A DNA stretch of 64,000 nt, from assembly GCF_900109365.1 (NCBI RefSeq), contig NZ_FNZR01000010.1, positions 62,001-126,000 on the forward strand, in the 5' to 3' direction. This stretch comes from Parapedobacter koreensis. GTDB taxonomy: Bacteria > Bacteroidota > Bacteroidia > Sphingobacteriales > Sphingobacteriaceae. The translations under genes and the position numbers were made by a program. This document shows positions 36,724 to 45,489 of the stretch, piece by piece (positions within the stretch are counted from its first letter, which is position 1; each line of letters opens with the position of its first letter). The notes below the pieces were generated by a model, which saw nothing but the letters and a program-made list of their open reading frames with translations, did no database searches and was not told where the DNA came from.

Positions 36724-36824
36724 TCGAGATATATAGTCCGTCGTGGGTGGTATGAGTTGTAAGCGGTAGGTCACATGCTTGAAGCCTACAACATAAAGCT
36801 TATCGTATTAAAGGCACATAAGAA

Positions 36825-37898
36825 ATGATCGTACAAGAACAGCAACTAAGGAACTTCACGTATCGTATCTTCAAATCTATCGGATGCCCGGATGCGGATG
36901 CAGTGTTGGCTGCGGATGTGCTCCTTTCGGCCGATTTACGTGGTATCGATTCACATGGCGTGGCTCGCCTCGGCGGCTATGTGCGCCTATGGGAAAATGG
37001 CCGACTCAATCCGACGCCCAATATCTGTGTGGTACATGAGACACCGACTACGGCAACGGTCGACGGCGATGGTGGCTTAGGGTTAGTGGTGGCGTCCTAT
37101 GCGATGAACATTGCCATCGAAAAAGCACGGCAATACGGATCCGGCTGGGTCGCCATCCGCCATTCTAACCATTTTGGTATTGCAGCCTACCACGCACTCA
37201 AAGCAATCGAGCACGATATGATTGGTTATGCGATGACCAATGCCAGCCCTTTGGTGGCTCCTACTTTTTCATCCGAACGGCTATTGGGCACCAATCCGAT
37301 GTGCTATACTTTTCCGGCGGGAAAATATCCGCCGGTAGTCGTAGATATGGCCACTTCAGCGGCCGCCAACGGCAAGCTGGAAATCGCCCAACGCATGAAT
37401 GTCCCTATTCCCGAAGGCTGGGCACTCACACCGGATGGTAAGGCCACCACCGACCCCAATGCGGTGACCACAGGCGGTGCATTACTCCCTTTGGGTAGCG
37501 AATACAATCGTGGCAGCCACAAAGGGTTCGGACTGTCGGCTACTGTAGACATTCTGTCCGGTGTATTGTCTGGTGCCAACTATGGGCCATGGGTACCACC
37601 GTTTGTTGCCTACTTGCAACCCCTGGACGACCAACCGGGCAAAGGTATTGGCCACTTCGTAGGTGCTATGCGCGTAGATGGATTCCGGCCTGTCGCTGAT
37701 TTTAAGGCCAACATCGACCAATGGATCACCCGGTTTAAAAATGCCAAACGGATAAATGAACAACAAAGTGTGATTATCCCCGGCGAGCCGGAGCATCAAG
37801 CAACACAGCATCGCAAAGAACACGGTATTCCGCTAGTCGACGCCGTGTGGGAGAACTTACAGGCATTAGCAGTGAAGCTCGGTGTGGAGATGCTATGA
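36825..37898 (+). CDS. Ldh family oxidoreductase (malate/L-lactate dehydrogenase family)
   Basis: 357 residues of the NAD(P)-dependent MDH/LDH2 family: LRGIDSHGVARLGGYV near residue 40, IRHSNHFGIAAYHALKAIE near 115 (nucleotide and substrate residues), GTNPMCYTFPAG, then KGFGLSATVDILSGVLSG. Family members oxidise malate, lactate, ureidoglycolate or similar 2-hydroxyacids; the substrate cannot be told here. It is flanked by palindromic repeats on both sides and stands alone. Confidence 0.92.
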   Translation: MIVQEQQLRNFTYRIFKSIGCPDADAVLAADVLLSADLRGIDSHGVARLGGYVRLWENGRLNPTPNICVVHETPTTATVDGDGGLGLVVASYAMNIAIEKARQYGSGWVAIRHSNHFGIAAYHALKAIEHDMIGYAMTNASPLVAPTFSSERLLGTNPMCYTFPAGKYPPVVVDMATSAAANGKLEIAQRMNVPIPEGWALTPDGKATTDPNAVTTGGALLPLGSEYNRGSHKGFGLSATVDILSGVLSGANYGPWVPPFVAYLQPLDDQPGKGIGHFVGAMRVDGFRPVADFKANIDQWITRFKNAKRINEQQSVIIPGEPEHQATQHRKEHGIPLVDAVWENLQALAVKLGVEML

Positions 37899-37904
37899 AT
37901 ACAT

Positions 37905-38097
37905 GAATTCAAGCGTTGCTCCTCAACTGGATCCGGTTCGCTTCACTATGCCTTTCCTCTCCTTCTTGAGGCACCTTTGGACACGCAACGCAACTGGAAG
38001 ACTCGCTCCGCTCATCCACCTAGGTTGCTTGTGCGTATCCAAAGTGCCGCCATCTCCGCTACCGTCTCCTAGGTTTCGTCTGCAACCGCCTGAATTC
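37905..38097. repeat. Intergenic palindromic repeat, copy E (long, core inverted)
   Basis: Outer ends GAATTCAAGCGTTGC (37905-37919) and GCAACCGCCTGAATTC (38082-38097), nearly inverted. Inner repeats GGCACCTTTGGACACGC (37970-37986) and GCGTATCCAAAGTGCC (38033-38048). The 46-base core (37987-38032) begins AACGCAACTGGAAG and ends AGGTTGCTTGT: the reverse complement of the copy B core with one mismatch. The arms keep the same orientation as in B, so only the core is flipped. Confidence 0.85.
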
Positions 38098-38106
38098 CAA
38101 TACAGA

Positions 38107-39768
38107 TTATCCGTCACCGAGTCCTATACACTGCTTAGTACCCTCTCGGATGCTGTGCCAAATCATTTTGAAAAAAGAATACGTTGGGTCGCGTACCAAA
38201 TGCACGTTACCTTGATGATATACGCCATTGGCATCAGGGTTGCTATCGTTGACAAGGAATCGGTTGACAAAAAAAGAAACCAGCGATTTACGAGATGTTT
38301 CTCCCGCTTCGTTTTCTCTAAGCATATTCACTTTTAAGTTTTTGTAATCAAACTGCAACGTGCCGCTGGTATGACTGTCATCGGCCTCCATCTCGAAGGT
38401 CATGGTCTGGATATCTGCCCGTTCAATTTCCACATTCATCTGCGGCGTCAGCATCCGGTTAAACGGCTTTCCATCCATCGCACCCACTTTTGCCTGATAC
38501 GTATGTGCCCCCAGACTATCCAACAGGTCAAAGCGAAACTCCACGGTCAGATCGCCTGCACCCATGACTCGCGAGGTTGCGTTAAATTGAAGAAAACGAT
38601 TGCGGGCCAACGCCAAGGAATCATTTGTGACATTCTGCATCAGACCGGCGGTCTCTTCAAACGTCACTGTTCCCGCCTTGGCCGTCTTATCGCTCACCTC
38701 TGTGAAGTTGATATCGAGCGCATTGATCAAAACCGAATCAAGCGCCACCCGCTGCTTCATCCGAAGCAATTGCTGATGTGGCGATTTGCCGATTTTATCT
38801 GTAGGCGGGTTGGGTTGTGTCTTGTCTTTATAAATGGCAATCTCCCCGCTGTCAATACGTAACGTTGATGCCGCTATCGTCTCGGTTTTCACCCAGCTTG
38901 CTAAGTTGACGTCGTTCATAGCTATGCGTGAAATGGCAATGTCTGCAATGTCTTTGGCCAGTCGCACACGGCGGTAAAACTCAGCTTTGCTCACCGTAAG
39001 TCCGTAGCGGAGATTGTGAAGGAACAATTCACGCGTATCTGTTTGGAAGTGCAACAGACCTACCTGCAACCGATAGAGGCTATCCGGCTGGAGAAAGTCT
39101 ATCGAGTTCACATCCAGCTGAATCGCTTTTGCATAATAAAGGCGTGTCGTATCGCGCAGCGACGCTGAATCAATCCTTAAATCTTGTATCGCGAAGTCAA
39201 TATGCGGTATCCGTATATCCATTGCGCTACTGTCGTCCATCATCTCAAATTGACCGCCGTTCAGCTCAATACGATTCACCTGGGTGCCCGTTAACGTCTT
39301 TGCAAGGTTTTCGATAAACCTTTCGGAAGTCGTATCAACGGTTGTGGTATCTTTATCGGGCTGACGATGACGAATGAGCTGTACCGACGGCGTATCAATA
39401 ACAATCGAATTAATATGTACCTTATCCGTGATGAGCAACCGGATCAGACCAACTCCTTTAATTTGAAGGCGACCTATCCGGACGCGATAAGATGCGTCCG
39501 CCGCTCGGTTCGTTCCACCATTACCTTTGTAAGCTAACGTATCTGGTGTAAGGGAGATATTAGTAGCCGTAGCATTGCCGCCTATCAACGACACCTCCAA
39601 ATGGTCATAGTTGAGTTGATAGCGGCCGCCCGTCTCCCGGGCGACAAGGTCTTTCAACTTCACCTCCATCCGGGGTTTCCACCGATGGTTTACATACCAA
39701 TTAATTCCAATGATGATTACGATTAGGCCAGCGGCTATGCCAAGGCCCCATTTCCAAAAGGGCTTCAT
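38107..39768 (-). CDS. AsmA-like envelope protein, copy 2
   Basis: 553 residues, a paralog of the protein at 27804-29594. It has the same opening (membrane segment about 8-26 after KPFWKWGLG), the same KIGKSPHQQLLRMKQ, DSVLINALDINFTEVSDK and NDSNPDANGVYHQG segments and the same TYSFFKMIWHS near the end. It lacks the charged tail of copy 1 and ends at GLGDG. An AsmA-type lipid-transfer or envelope role is inferred. It lies 38 bases after the Rrf2 gene on the same strand and may be co-transcribed with it. Confidence 0.7.
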   Translation of the reverse strand: MKPFWKWGLGIAAGLIVIIIGINWYVNHRWKPRMEVKLKDLVARETGGRYQLNYDHLEVSLIGGNATATNISLTPDTLAYKGNGGTNRAADASYRVRIGRLQIKGVGLIRLLITDKVHINSIVIDTPSVQLIRHRQPDKDTTTVDTTSERFIENLAKTLTGTQVNRIELNGGQFEMMDDSSAMDIRIPHIDFAIQDLRIDSASLRDTTRLYYAKAIQLDVNSIDFLQPDSLYRLQVGLLHFQTDTRELFLHNLRYGLTVSKAEFYRRVRLAKDIADIAISRIAMNDVNLASWVKTETIAASTLRIDSGEIAIYKDKTQPNPPTDKIGKSPHQQLLRMKQRVALDSVLINALDINFTEVSDKTAKAGTVTFEETAGLMQNVTNDSLALARNRFLQFNATSRVMGAGDLTVEFRFDLLDSLGAHTYQAKVGAMDGKPFNRMLTPQMNVEIERADIQTMTFEMEADDSHTSGTLQFDYKNLKVNMLRENEAGETSRKSLVSFFVNRFLVNDSNPDANGVYHQGNVHLVRDPTYSFFKMIWHSIREGTKQCIGLGDG

Positions 39769-39806
39769 TACGATAAGAAACGCGGTAGCGGCTTAAATGT
39801 TTGGTG

Positions 39807-40244
39807 TCAAACATCCAAGGCCAAGCGTTTTTCCTTATCAATAATATCCGCTATGCTGGTATCGTTTAGGATTTGTAGCATGGCATTGCGCACATCAATA
39901 AACGTATCCCGGATGCCACACACTTCTTCCGATTTACATTCATCGCAACTCCGATAGAAATTGAGGCTTACGCAGGGCAACAGCGCGATGGGGCCATCAA
40001 TGAGCCGCATTACCTGCGACAACCGAATATCTTCCGGCGCTTTGTTGAGGTTGTAGCCACCACCAGCTCCCTTTTTGCTATACAGGATTCCGGCATTACG
40101 CATCTCCAACAAAATCTGTTCGAGGAATTTTTTGGGAATACGCTCCTCCTCCGCAATACGTAAAATCTGCATTGGCTCCTTACCGTAATTCCTGCCCAAA
40201 ACAATCAGCGCTTTGATGGCGTATTTAGCTTTTTTGGATAACAT
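39807..40244 (-). CDS. Rrf2 family transcriptional regulator
   Basis: 145 residues from the ATG at 40244. The winged helix (1-85) has MLSKKAKYAIKALIVLG, IPKKFLEQILLEMRNAGIL and SKKGAGGGYNLNK. Four Cys at about residues 91, 100, 103 and 109 could bind an iron-sulfur cluster, as in IscR/NsrR-like regulators. A longer frame to 40304 adds 20 unrelated residues over the promoter. The target genes are unknown; the AsmA-like gene directly downstream is one candidate. Confidence 0.92.
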   Translation of the reverse strand: MLSKKAKYAIKALIVLGRNYGKEPMQILRIAEEERIPKKFLEQILLEMRNAGILYSKKGAGGGYNLNKAPEDIRLSQVMRLIDGPIALLPCVSLNFYRSCDECKSEEVCGIRDTFIDVRNAMLQILNDTSIADIIDKEKRLALDV

Positions 40245-40272
40245 CCCGTGTGTAATGGTTGTTCTTGGAAAG

Positions 40273-40303
40273 CAAAGGTACGAATAACTTGACAATCTTT
40301 GCA
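40273..40303 (-). promoter_or_regulatory. Promoter of the Rrf2 gene
   Basis: On the minus strand TACCTTTG (40273-40280), an exact TAnnTTTG box, 29 bases upstream of the start; a TTGC lies about 20 bases further up. It overlaps the divergent promoter of the polysaccharide locus. Confidence 0.55.
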
Positions 40304-40339
40304 ATTCTCAAAAAAGTGAGTACCTTTGTTGCTCAATTA
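40298..40339 (+). promoter_or_regulatory. Promoter 1 of the polysaccharide locus
   Basis: TTTG (40298-40301), exactly 19 bases, then TACCTTTG (40321-40328): a perfect Bacteroidota promoter. The 23-base stretch 40317-40339, TGAGTACCTTTGTTGCTCA plus ATTA, recurs at 45490-45512 with one mismatch, and its TGAG/CTCA ends are inverted. Confidence 0.75.
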
Positions 40340-40352
40340 GTCTATCGTTTAG

Positions 40353-40856
40353 ATGCTTGATTCACTCATCACCTCGAAGACCCGCTTGCGCCTGCTGGTG
40401 AAGTTTTTCATCAACGCTGCCAATCGGGGACACATGCGGGGCTTAGCCGAAGAATTCAACGAATCCACCAACGCTATTCGCAAAGAACTCAACAATTTAT
40501 CGGAAGCCGGTTACCTGAAAAAAGAAGCCGATCAAAATCGTGTTTCTTACCGTGCCAATGTGAAGCATCCACTGTTTGGTTCATTGCAAGACATCGTACA
40601 TAAGTATCTGGGACTGGATCGAATTGTGGAGACGGTGCTCAGCCGTATGGGTGATGTGGAGCAGGTCGTACTCACTGGCGATTACGCCGAAGGGCGTGAT
40701 AGTGGTATCATAGCGGTCACTATCGTAGGAAAAGCACTCAATGCCGACTATTTGGAACAGCTTGCCCCGAAGGTGGAAGGGGTAATAGGGAGAAAAGTGT
40801 CTTTTGCATTGACCGACAAAAAAATGGATGGAGGGCTGGTGTTGTATGAGCAGTAA
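40353..40856 (+). CDS. Winged-helix regulator at the head of the polysaccharide locus
   Basis: 167 residues. The first 70 or so are an ArsR-like winged helix (SKTRLRLLVKFFINAAN, ESTNAIRKELNNLSEAGYL, a wing VSYRANVKHP). The C-terminal half (about 95-165; VVLTGDYAEGRDSGIIAVTIVG) resembles a degenerate nucleotidyltransferase fold without its acidic catalytic pair. Proteins of this type often start Bacteroidota polysaccharide loci, which suggests a regulatory role. It overlaps the next gene by 11 bases. Confidence 0.8.
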   Translation: MLDSLITSKTRLRLLVKFFINAANRGHMRGLAEEFNESTNAIRKELNNLSEAGYLKKEADQNRVSYRANVKHPLFGSLQDIVHKYLGLDRIVETVLSRMGDVEQVVLTGDYAEGRDSGIIAVTIVGKALNADYLEQLAPKVEGVIGRKVSFALTDKKMDGGLVLYEQ

Positions 40857-42204
40857 TCACCTATTACATGCGGTACACGATGCCCGTATTGCTGTCATCG
40901 GTTTGGGGTATGTTGGCTTACCGTTGGCGGTTGCCTTTGCGACCAAATACGATGTATTGGGTTTTGATATCGATGAAAAACGCATTACTGAACTGGAGAG
41001 CGGAAAAGACCATACCCGTGAAGTTGATATCACGGAGCTTCAAGCTGTACTCGAATTGAACAAGCACCTGGTAACTATCGATCACCCATCACCAACCACG
41101 GATTACCAGCCATCGACTACCGGGCTTTCACTTTCTTCTGATCCTGAAGTCCTCCGGCTATACAATACCTATATCATCACGGTTCCCACGCCTATCGATC
41201 AGTTCAATGCCCCAGATTTAGCTCCGCTAATCATGGCCTCGCAAATAGTCGGCAATGTGCTAAAAAAGGGCGATGTTGTGGTTTACGAATCTACGGTATA
41301 TCCCGGTTGCACAGAAGAAGATTGTATCCCCGTATTAGAGCGCGTTTCCGGGCTGGTCTACAATACCGATTTCTTTGTAGGCTACTCCCCCGAACGCATC
41401 AATCCCGGCGACAAGATTAATGCGCTCACCACGATAAAAAAAGTGACAAGCGGTTCCACACCCGAAGCGGCCAATTGGGTCGATGGCTTATACCGTTCCA
41501 TTGTCGAAGCCGGTACACATAAAGCCCCAAGCATCAAGGTCGCAGAGGCTTCGAAAGCCATTGAGAATGCGCAGCGCGATGTCAACATTTCCTTTGTCAA
41601 TGAGTTGGCTCTCATTTTCGATAGAATGGGCATCGACACCTATGACGTTTTGGAAGCAGCCGGTACTAAATGGAATTTCCTTCCCTACAAGCCCGGCCTG
41701 GTTGGTGGGCACTGTATCGGCGTAGATCCGTATTACCTGGCTCATCGGGCGGAGCGCCTCGGTTATACCCCCAACGTGATCCTGTCGGGTCGCCGTGTGA
41801 ACGAGCAGATGGGAGCCTTTGTAGCCAGTAAAGTCGTGAAGTTGATGCTGCAAAAGAACATTTCGATTAAAGGAGCCCGTGCACTAATCATGGGCATTAC
41901 ATTCAAAGAGAACTGCCCGGACATCCGTAATACCGGTGTCGTAAACATTTACCACGAGCTGGTGCAGTTTGGCCTTTCGGTGGATGTATATGATCCCTGG
42001 GCCGATGCCGGGGAGGTCAAGCGCGAATATGGATTGGATATCGTAAATGAAATGGACGATGGTACCATTTATGATGCCATCGTCGTCGCTGTCGCGCACC
42101 GTGAATTTTTGACGTTTGATTATCAAAAAATAAAAAGGTATAAAGGGGTGATTTTTGATACAAAGGGATGTTTGGATAAGGAAATGGTGGACGGGAGGTT
42201 GTAA
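40846..42204 (+). CDS. UDP-sugar 6-dehydrogenase (TviB/WbpA type)
   Basis: 452 residues from the ATG at 40846. The Rossmann motif VIGLGYVGLPLAVAFA begins it, and the catalytic Cys lies in VGGHCIGVDPYYL, followed by GRRVNEQM and KENCPDIRNT. The TviB/WbpA group oxidises UDP-N-acetyl hexosamine or UDP-glucose to the uronic acid, giving an acidic sugar for the polysaccharide. A further ATG six codons upstream (40828) exists; the later one, inside the regulator stop, is my choice. A stretch of S/T-rich residues (about 80-95) looks like an insert. Confidence 0.9.
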   Translation: MSSNHLLHAVHDARIAVIGLGYVGLPLAVAFATKYDVLGFDIDEKRITELESGKDHTREVDITELQAVLELNKHLVTIDHPSPTTDYQPSTTGLSLSSDPEVLRLYNTYIITVPTPIDQFNAPDLAPLIMASQIVGNVLKKGDVVVYESTVYPGCTEEDCIPVLERVSGLVYNTDFFVGYSPERINPGDKINALTTIKKVTSGSTPEAANWVDGLYRSIVEAGTHKAPSIKVAEASKAIENAQRDVNISFVNELALIFDRMGIDTYDVLEAAGTKWNFLPYKPGLVGGHCIGVDPYYLAHRAERLGYTPNVILSGRRVNEQMGAFVASKVVKLMLQKNISIKGARALIMGITFKENCPDIRNTGVVNIYHELVQFGLSVDVYDPWADAGEVKREYGLDIVNEMDDGTIYDAIVVAVAHREFLTFDYQKIKRYKGVIFDTKGCLDKEMVDGRL

Positions 42205-42251
42205 TCTATAATAACATTAATAGCTTTTTTTGAATGTGACTTTTAACGACT

Positions 42252-43700
42252 ATGCTTTTCAATTCAACCGATTTTCTGATATTTCTGCCAATAGTATTTA
42301 TTCTTTATTGGTTTGTTTTTAACAAGTCATTAAAGGCACAAAATATCTTGCTCCTTATCAGCAGTTATTATTTTTACAGCTGCTGGGATTGGCGTTTTCT
42401 TTTTCTACTGGCATTTTCCACAGTTTTGGATTTCTATTCCGGGCTAGCCATTTTTCGCTCGTCTACTATTAAACAGCGGAAGTTTTGGTTATTATTGAGC
42501 GTCATCATCAATTTGGGGTTCCTCGGCTTCTTTAAATACTACAATTTCTTTGCGGAATCATTTGCTCAATTTCTGGGAGCACTTGGATTGGAGGCGCATC
42601 CCGCAACGCTCAGCATTATCCTTCCGGTAGGTATTTCTTTCTATACTTTTCATGGACTCTCTTATGTCTTTGATATTTATAACCGTAAGATAGAACCAAC
42701 TACAAATTTCGTCCAATATTCGTTATTCGTGAGTTTTTTCCCCTTACTGGTCGCCGGACCTATCGAGCGTGCAACACACCTGTTACCACAGGTGGAAAAG
42801 CCAAGAAAGTTCAATTATGCAATGGCAACTGATGGGTTGCGGCAGATGTTGTGGGGATTTGTAAAAAAGGTGGTTATTGCCGACAACTGTGCTGAGTACG
42901 CAAATCTGATTTTTAACAATTCGGCAGAATACTCAGGCAGTACATTGGTGTTGGGAGCGCTGTTTTTTACCTTCCAGATTTATGGTGATTTTTCAGGATA
43001 TACGGATATTGCAATAGGCACAGCCAAACTACTTGGGATTAATCTTCTGCGAAATTTTGCATTCCCTTATTTTTCGCGAGACATCGCCGAATTTTGGCGG
43101 AGATGGCATATTTCTCTCTCATCCTGGTTCAGAGATTATCTTTATATCCCTTTGGGAGGCAGCAAGGGCGGAAATTGGATGCGAATACGTAATACATTTA
43201 TCATTTTCTTGGTCAGTGGCTTTTGGCACGGAGCCAATTGGACATTCATTTTCTGGGGAGGGCTCAATGCCTTATTTATGGTTCCCCTGGTTTGGTTCAA
43301 GACCAACAGGAAAAACATAGAAACAGTGGCTCAGGGTAGGTTACTGCCCAATATCACAGAACTCTTGCAGATGGCACTAACGTTTGGCTTAACTGTCTTT
43401 GCTTGGATTTTTTTCCGGGCGGAAAGTCTCCGCCACGCGTTTCAGTATGTTGGAGATATCTTCTCCAATAATCTATTGTCCCGTCCTGAGGTGCTTTCCT
43501 ATAGTATGCTAATAACCATTGGACTTATTACCACCTTTATAATCGTTGAATGGATGGGACGAGAAGATAAATATGCCATCGAAAAAATTGGCATATTATG
43601 GCCAAGACCTTTACGTTGGTCATTTTATGCGCTAATTATTTTGACTATAGGGTTATATATGCACACCGAAGAGACCCCATTCATTTATTTTCAATTTTGA
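42252..43700 (+). CDS. MBOAT family O-acyltransferase, full length
   Basis: 482 residues with about ten membrane segments, of the AlgI/DltB type. The signature regions are WRRWHISLSSWFRDYLYIPLGG and the catalytic His in SGFWHGANWTFIFWGGLN. These proteins transfer acyl groups, usually acetyl, across the membrane onto polysaccharides. An SGNH-like partner gene follows 6 bases later. Its first 236 codons are duplicated at 44709, in a truncated gene. Confidence 0.93.
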   Translation: MLFNSTDFLIFLPIVFILYWFVFNKSLKAQNILLLISSYYFYSCWDWRFLFLLAFSTVLDFYSGLAIFRSSTIKQRKFWLLLSVIINLGFLGFFKYYNFFAESFAQFLGALGLEAHPATLSIILPVGISFYTFHGLSYVFDIYNRKIEPTTNFVQYSLFVSFFPLLVAGPIERATHLLPQVEKPRKFNYAMATDGLRQMLWGFVKKVVIADNCAEYANLIFNNSAEYSGSTLVLGALFFTFQIYGDFSGYTDIAIGTAKLLGINLLRNFAFPYFSRDIAEFWRRWHISLSSWFRDYLYIPLGGSKGGNWMRIRNTFIIFLVSGFWHGANWTFIFWGGLNALFMVPLVWFKTNRKNIETVAQGRLLPNITELLQMALTFGLTVFAWIFFRAESLRHAFQYVGDIFSNNLLSRPEVLSYSMLITIGLITTFIIVEWMGREDKYAIEKIGILWPRPLRWSFYALIILTIGLYMHTEETPFIYFQF

Positions 43701-43706
43701 TAAGAT

Positions 43707-44663
43707 ATGTTTTTATTTTTCAGGAACCTGCTCTTATTCTTACTTTTTTCCGGAATTTTTTATGTTTTCGGTACTGCTTTAATCGGAATTTTTGCGCCCC
43801 GCTTAACGAAGAACTTAAATTATCGTATTGGTACCGGAGGAAATCTATATACCAGAATTAGAGATGCTGACACAGTTAAAAATGTCGATGTGATGGTTTT
43901 GGGATCTTCCCACGCATATCGAAGTTTTGACCCTCGATTGTTTAAGAAACATCGGTTAAGCATGTTCAACTTGGGGTCTAGCGCACAATCCTATCTCCAA
44001 ACAAAGGTAATGGTAAATAGATACATTGATCAGTTTAATCCGAAACTCATTTTGTTGGAAGTCTATGCGGGATTGTTAAATACGGATGGAGTTGAATCTT
44101 CAGTGGATTTTATCGCAAACAGTCCAATTGACAACGATATTATAAAAATGGCTTTTGAGGTCAATCACATTAAAACTTATAATACGTTAATATACGGACT
44201 TTTTAGGCAAGCGTTAAAATTAGATAGAGGATATAAGGAACCGAAAACGAAAAGTAACGGAGACGTCTATATTCCAGGAGGTTTCGTACAAACGTATGAA
44301 ACCATAAATGAAAAAGAACTGCTATCTTTCGAAGAGGAAAATATATATAGGATAAAATCTAAACAAGCGGCGGCTTTTCTGGCCATCATTCAAGAATTGA
44401 AGGATAGACAAATTCCCTATTTACTCATACAAACACCTATTTTGTCTTCACGGTTTAGATCGTATACCAATGTAACTGAAATCGATTCTTTTTATAAACA
44501 ATATGGTCCATATATCAATTTAAATCATGAATTGACTCTACCTCCCTCCTCGTATTATGACAGCCATCATTTAAATCAGCACGGAGTTGACACAATGAAC
44601 GCATATCTCTTTAAAACCTATGGGGCATTTATTGAAGCATTAATAGCAAATGGCAATCAGTAA
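43707..44663 (+). CDS. Membrane-anchored SGNH-like partner of the acyltransferase
   Basis: 318 residues with a membrane segment (about 5-25). The motif VDVMVLGSSHAYRSFDP near residue 60 gives a GxSH in place of the usual GDSL block I. The late YYDSHHLNQHGVD supplies a D-x-H pair as in SGNH block V. This is typical of the AlgX/AlgJ/DltD-type partners that take the acyl group from the MBOAT protein and pass it to the polymer. It lies immediately after the full-length MBOAT gene. Confidence 0.7.
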   Translation: MFLFFRNLLLFLLFSGIFYVFGTALIGIFAPRLTKNLNYRIGTGGNLYTRIRDADTVKNVDVMVLGSSHAYRSFDPRLFKKHRLSMFNLGSSAQSYLQTKVMVNRYIDQFNPKLILLEVYAGLLNTDGVESSVDFIANSPIDNDIIKMAFEVNHIKTYNTLIYGLFRQALKLDRGYKEPKTKSNGDVYIPGGFVQTYETINEKELLSFEEENIYRIKSKQAAAFLAIIQELKDRQIPYLLIQTPILSSRFRSYTNVTEIDSFYKQYGPYINLNHELTLPPSSYYDSHHLNQHGVDTMNAYLFKTYGAFIEALIANGNQ

Positions 44664-44708
44664 TTAACTTCTCATAGAAGATTATGCACTAATTCTAATA
44701 TCCTAAAC

Positions 44709-45419
44709 ATGCTTTTCAACTCAACCGATTTTCTGATATTTCTGCCAATAGTATTTATTCTTTATTGGTTTGTTTTTAACAAGTCATTAAAAGCACAAAA
44801 TATCTTGCTCCTTATCAGCAGTTATTACTTTTACAGCTGCTGGGATTGGCGTTTTCTTTTTCTACTGGCATTTTCCACAGTTTTGGATTTCTATTCCGGG
44901 CTTGCCATTTTCCGCTCGTCTACTATTAAACAGCGGAATTTTTGGTTATTATTGAGCGTTATCATCAATTTGGGGTTCCTCGGCTTCTTTAAATACTACA
45001 ATTTCTTTGTGGAATCATTTGCTCAATTTCTGGGAGCATTTGGATTGGAGGCGCACCCCGCAACGCTCAGCATTATCCTTCCGGTAGGTATTTCCTTATA
45101 TACTTTCCATGGGCTCTCCTATGTCTTTGATATTTATAACGGTAAGATAAATCCGACTACAAATTTTGTCCAATATTCATTATTCGTAAGTTTCTTTCCC
45201 TTACTGGTCGCCGGACCCATTGAGCGTGCGACACACTTATTGCCCCAAGTGGAAAAGCCGAGAACGTTCGGTTATAATATGGCAACTGATGGGTTGCGGC
45301 AGATGTTATGGGGATTTGTAAAAAAGGTGGTCATTGCCGACAACTGTGCTGAGTACGCAAATCTGATTTTCAATAATTCGGCAGAATATTCAGGCAGTAC
45401 ATTGGTGTTGGGAGCGTGA
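44709..45419 (+). pseudogene. Truncated second copy of the MBOAT gene
   Basis: 236 residues, the first half of the MBOAT protein at 42252 with only about ten substitutions. The similarity begins at the start codon and stops at LVLGA, where a TGA follows (45417-45419). It lacks the region with the catalytic His, so it cannot work alone. DNA similarity covers about 709 bases (42252-42960 and 44709-45417). It could be a dead remnant or a donor for gene conversion; the latter is speculation. Confidence 0.85.
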
Positions 45420-45430
45420 ACTTTGAAATT

Positions 45431-45453
45431 TTCAAAAATGAGTAACTTTTTGA
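45431..45453 (+). repeat. Short inverted repeat after the truncated MBOAT gene
   Basis: TTCAAAAA - TGAGTAAC - TTTTTGAA, an 8-base perfect inverted repeat. The centre TGAGTAACTTTTTG is a degraded relative of the promoter motif TGAGTACCTTTGTTG found at 40317 and 45490. Confidence 0.4.
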
Positions 45454-45489
45454 AAAAATATTTCAGGATGTTCTCTAAAAAGAACAAAA

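Larger units (their letters stand above)
36455..36824. other. Repeat-filled gap before the Ldh gene
   Basis: About 370 bases, mostly two copies (C and D) of the intergenic palindromic repeat in tandem. The last 100 bases have no clear promoter or gene. Confidence 0.6.
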
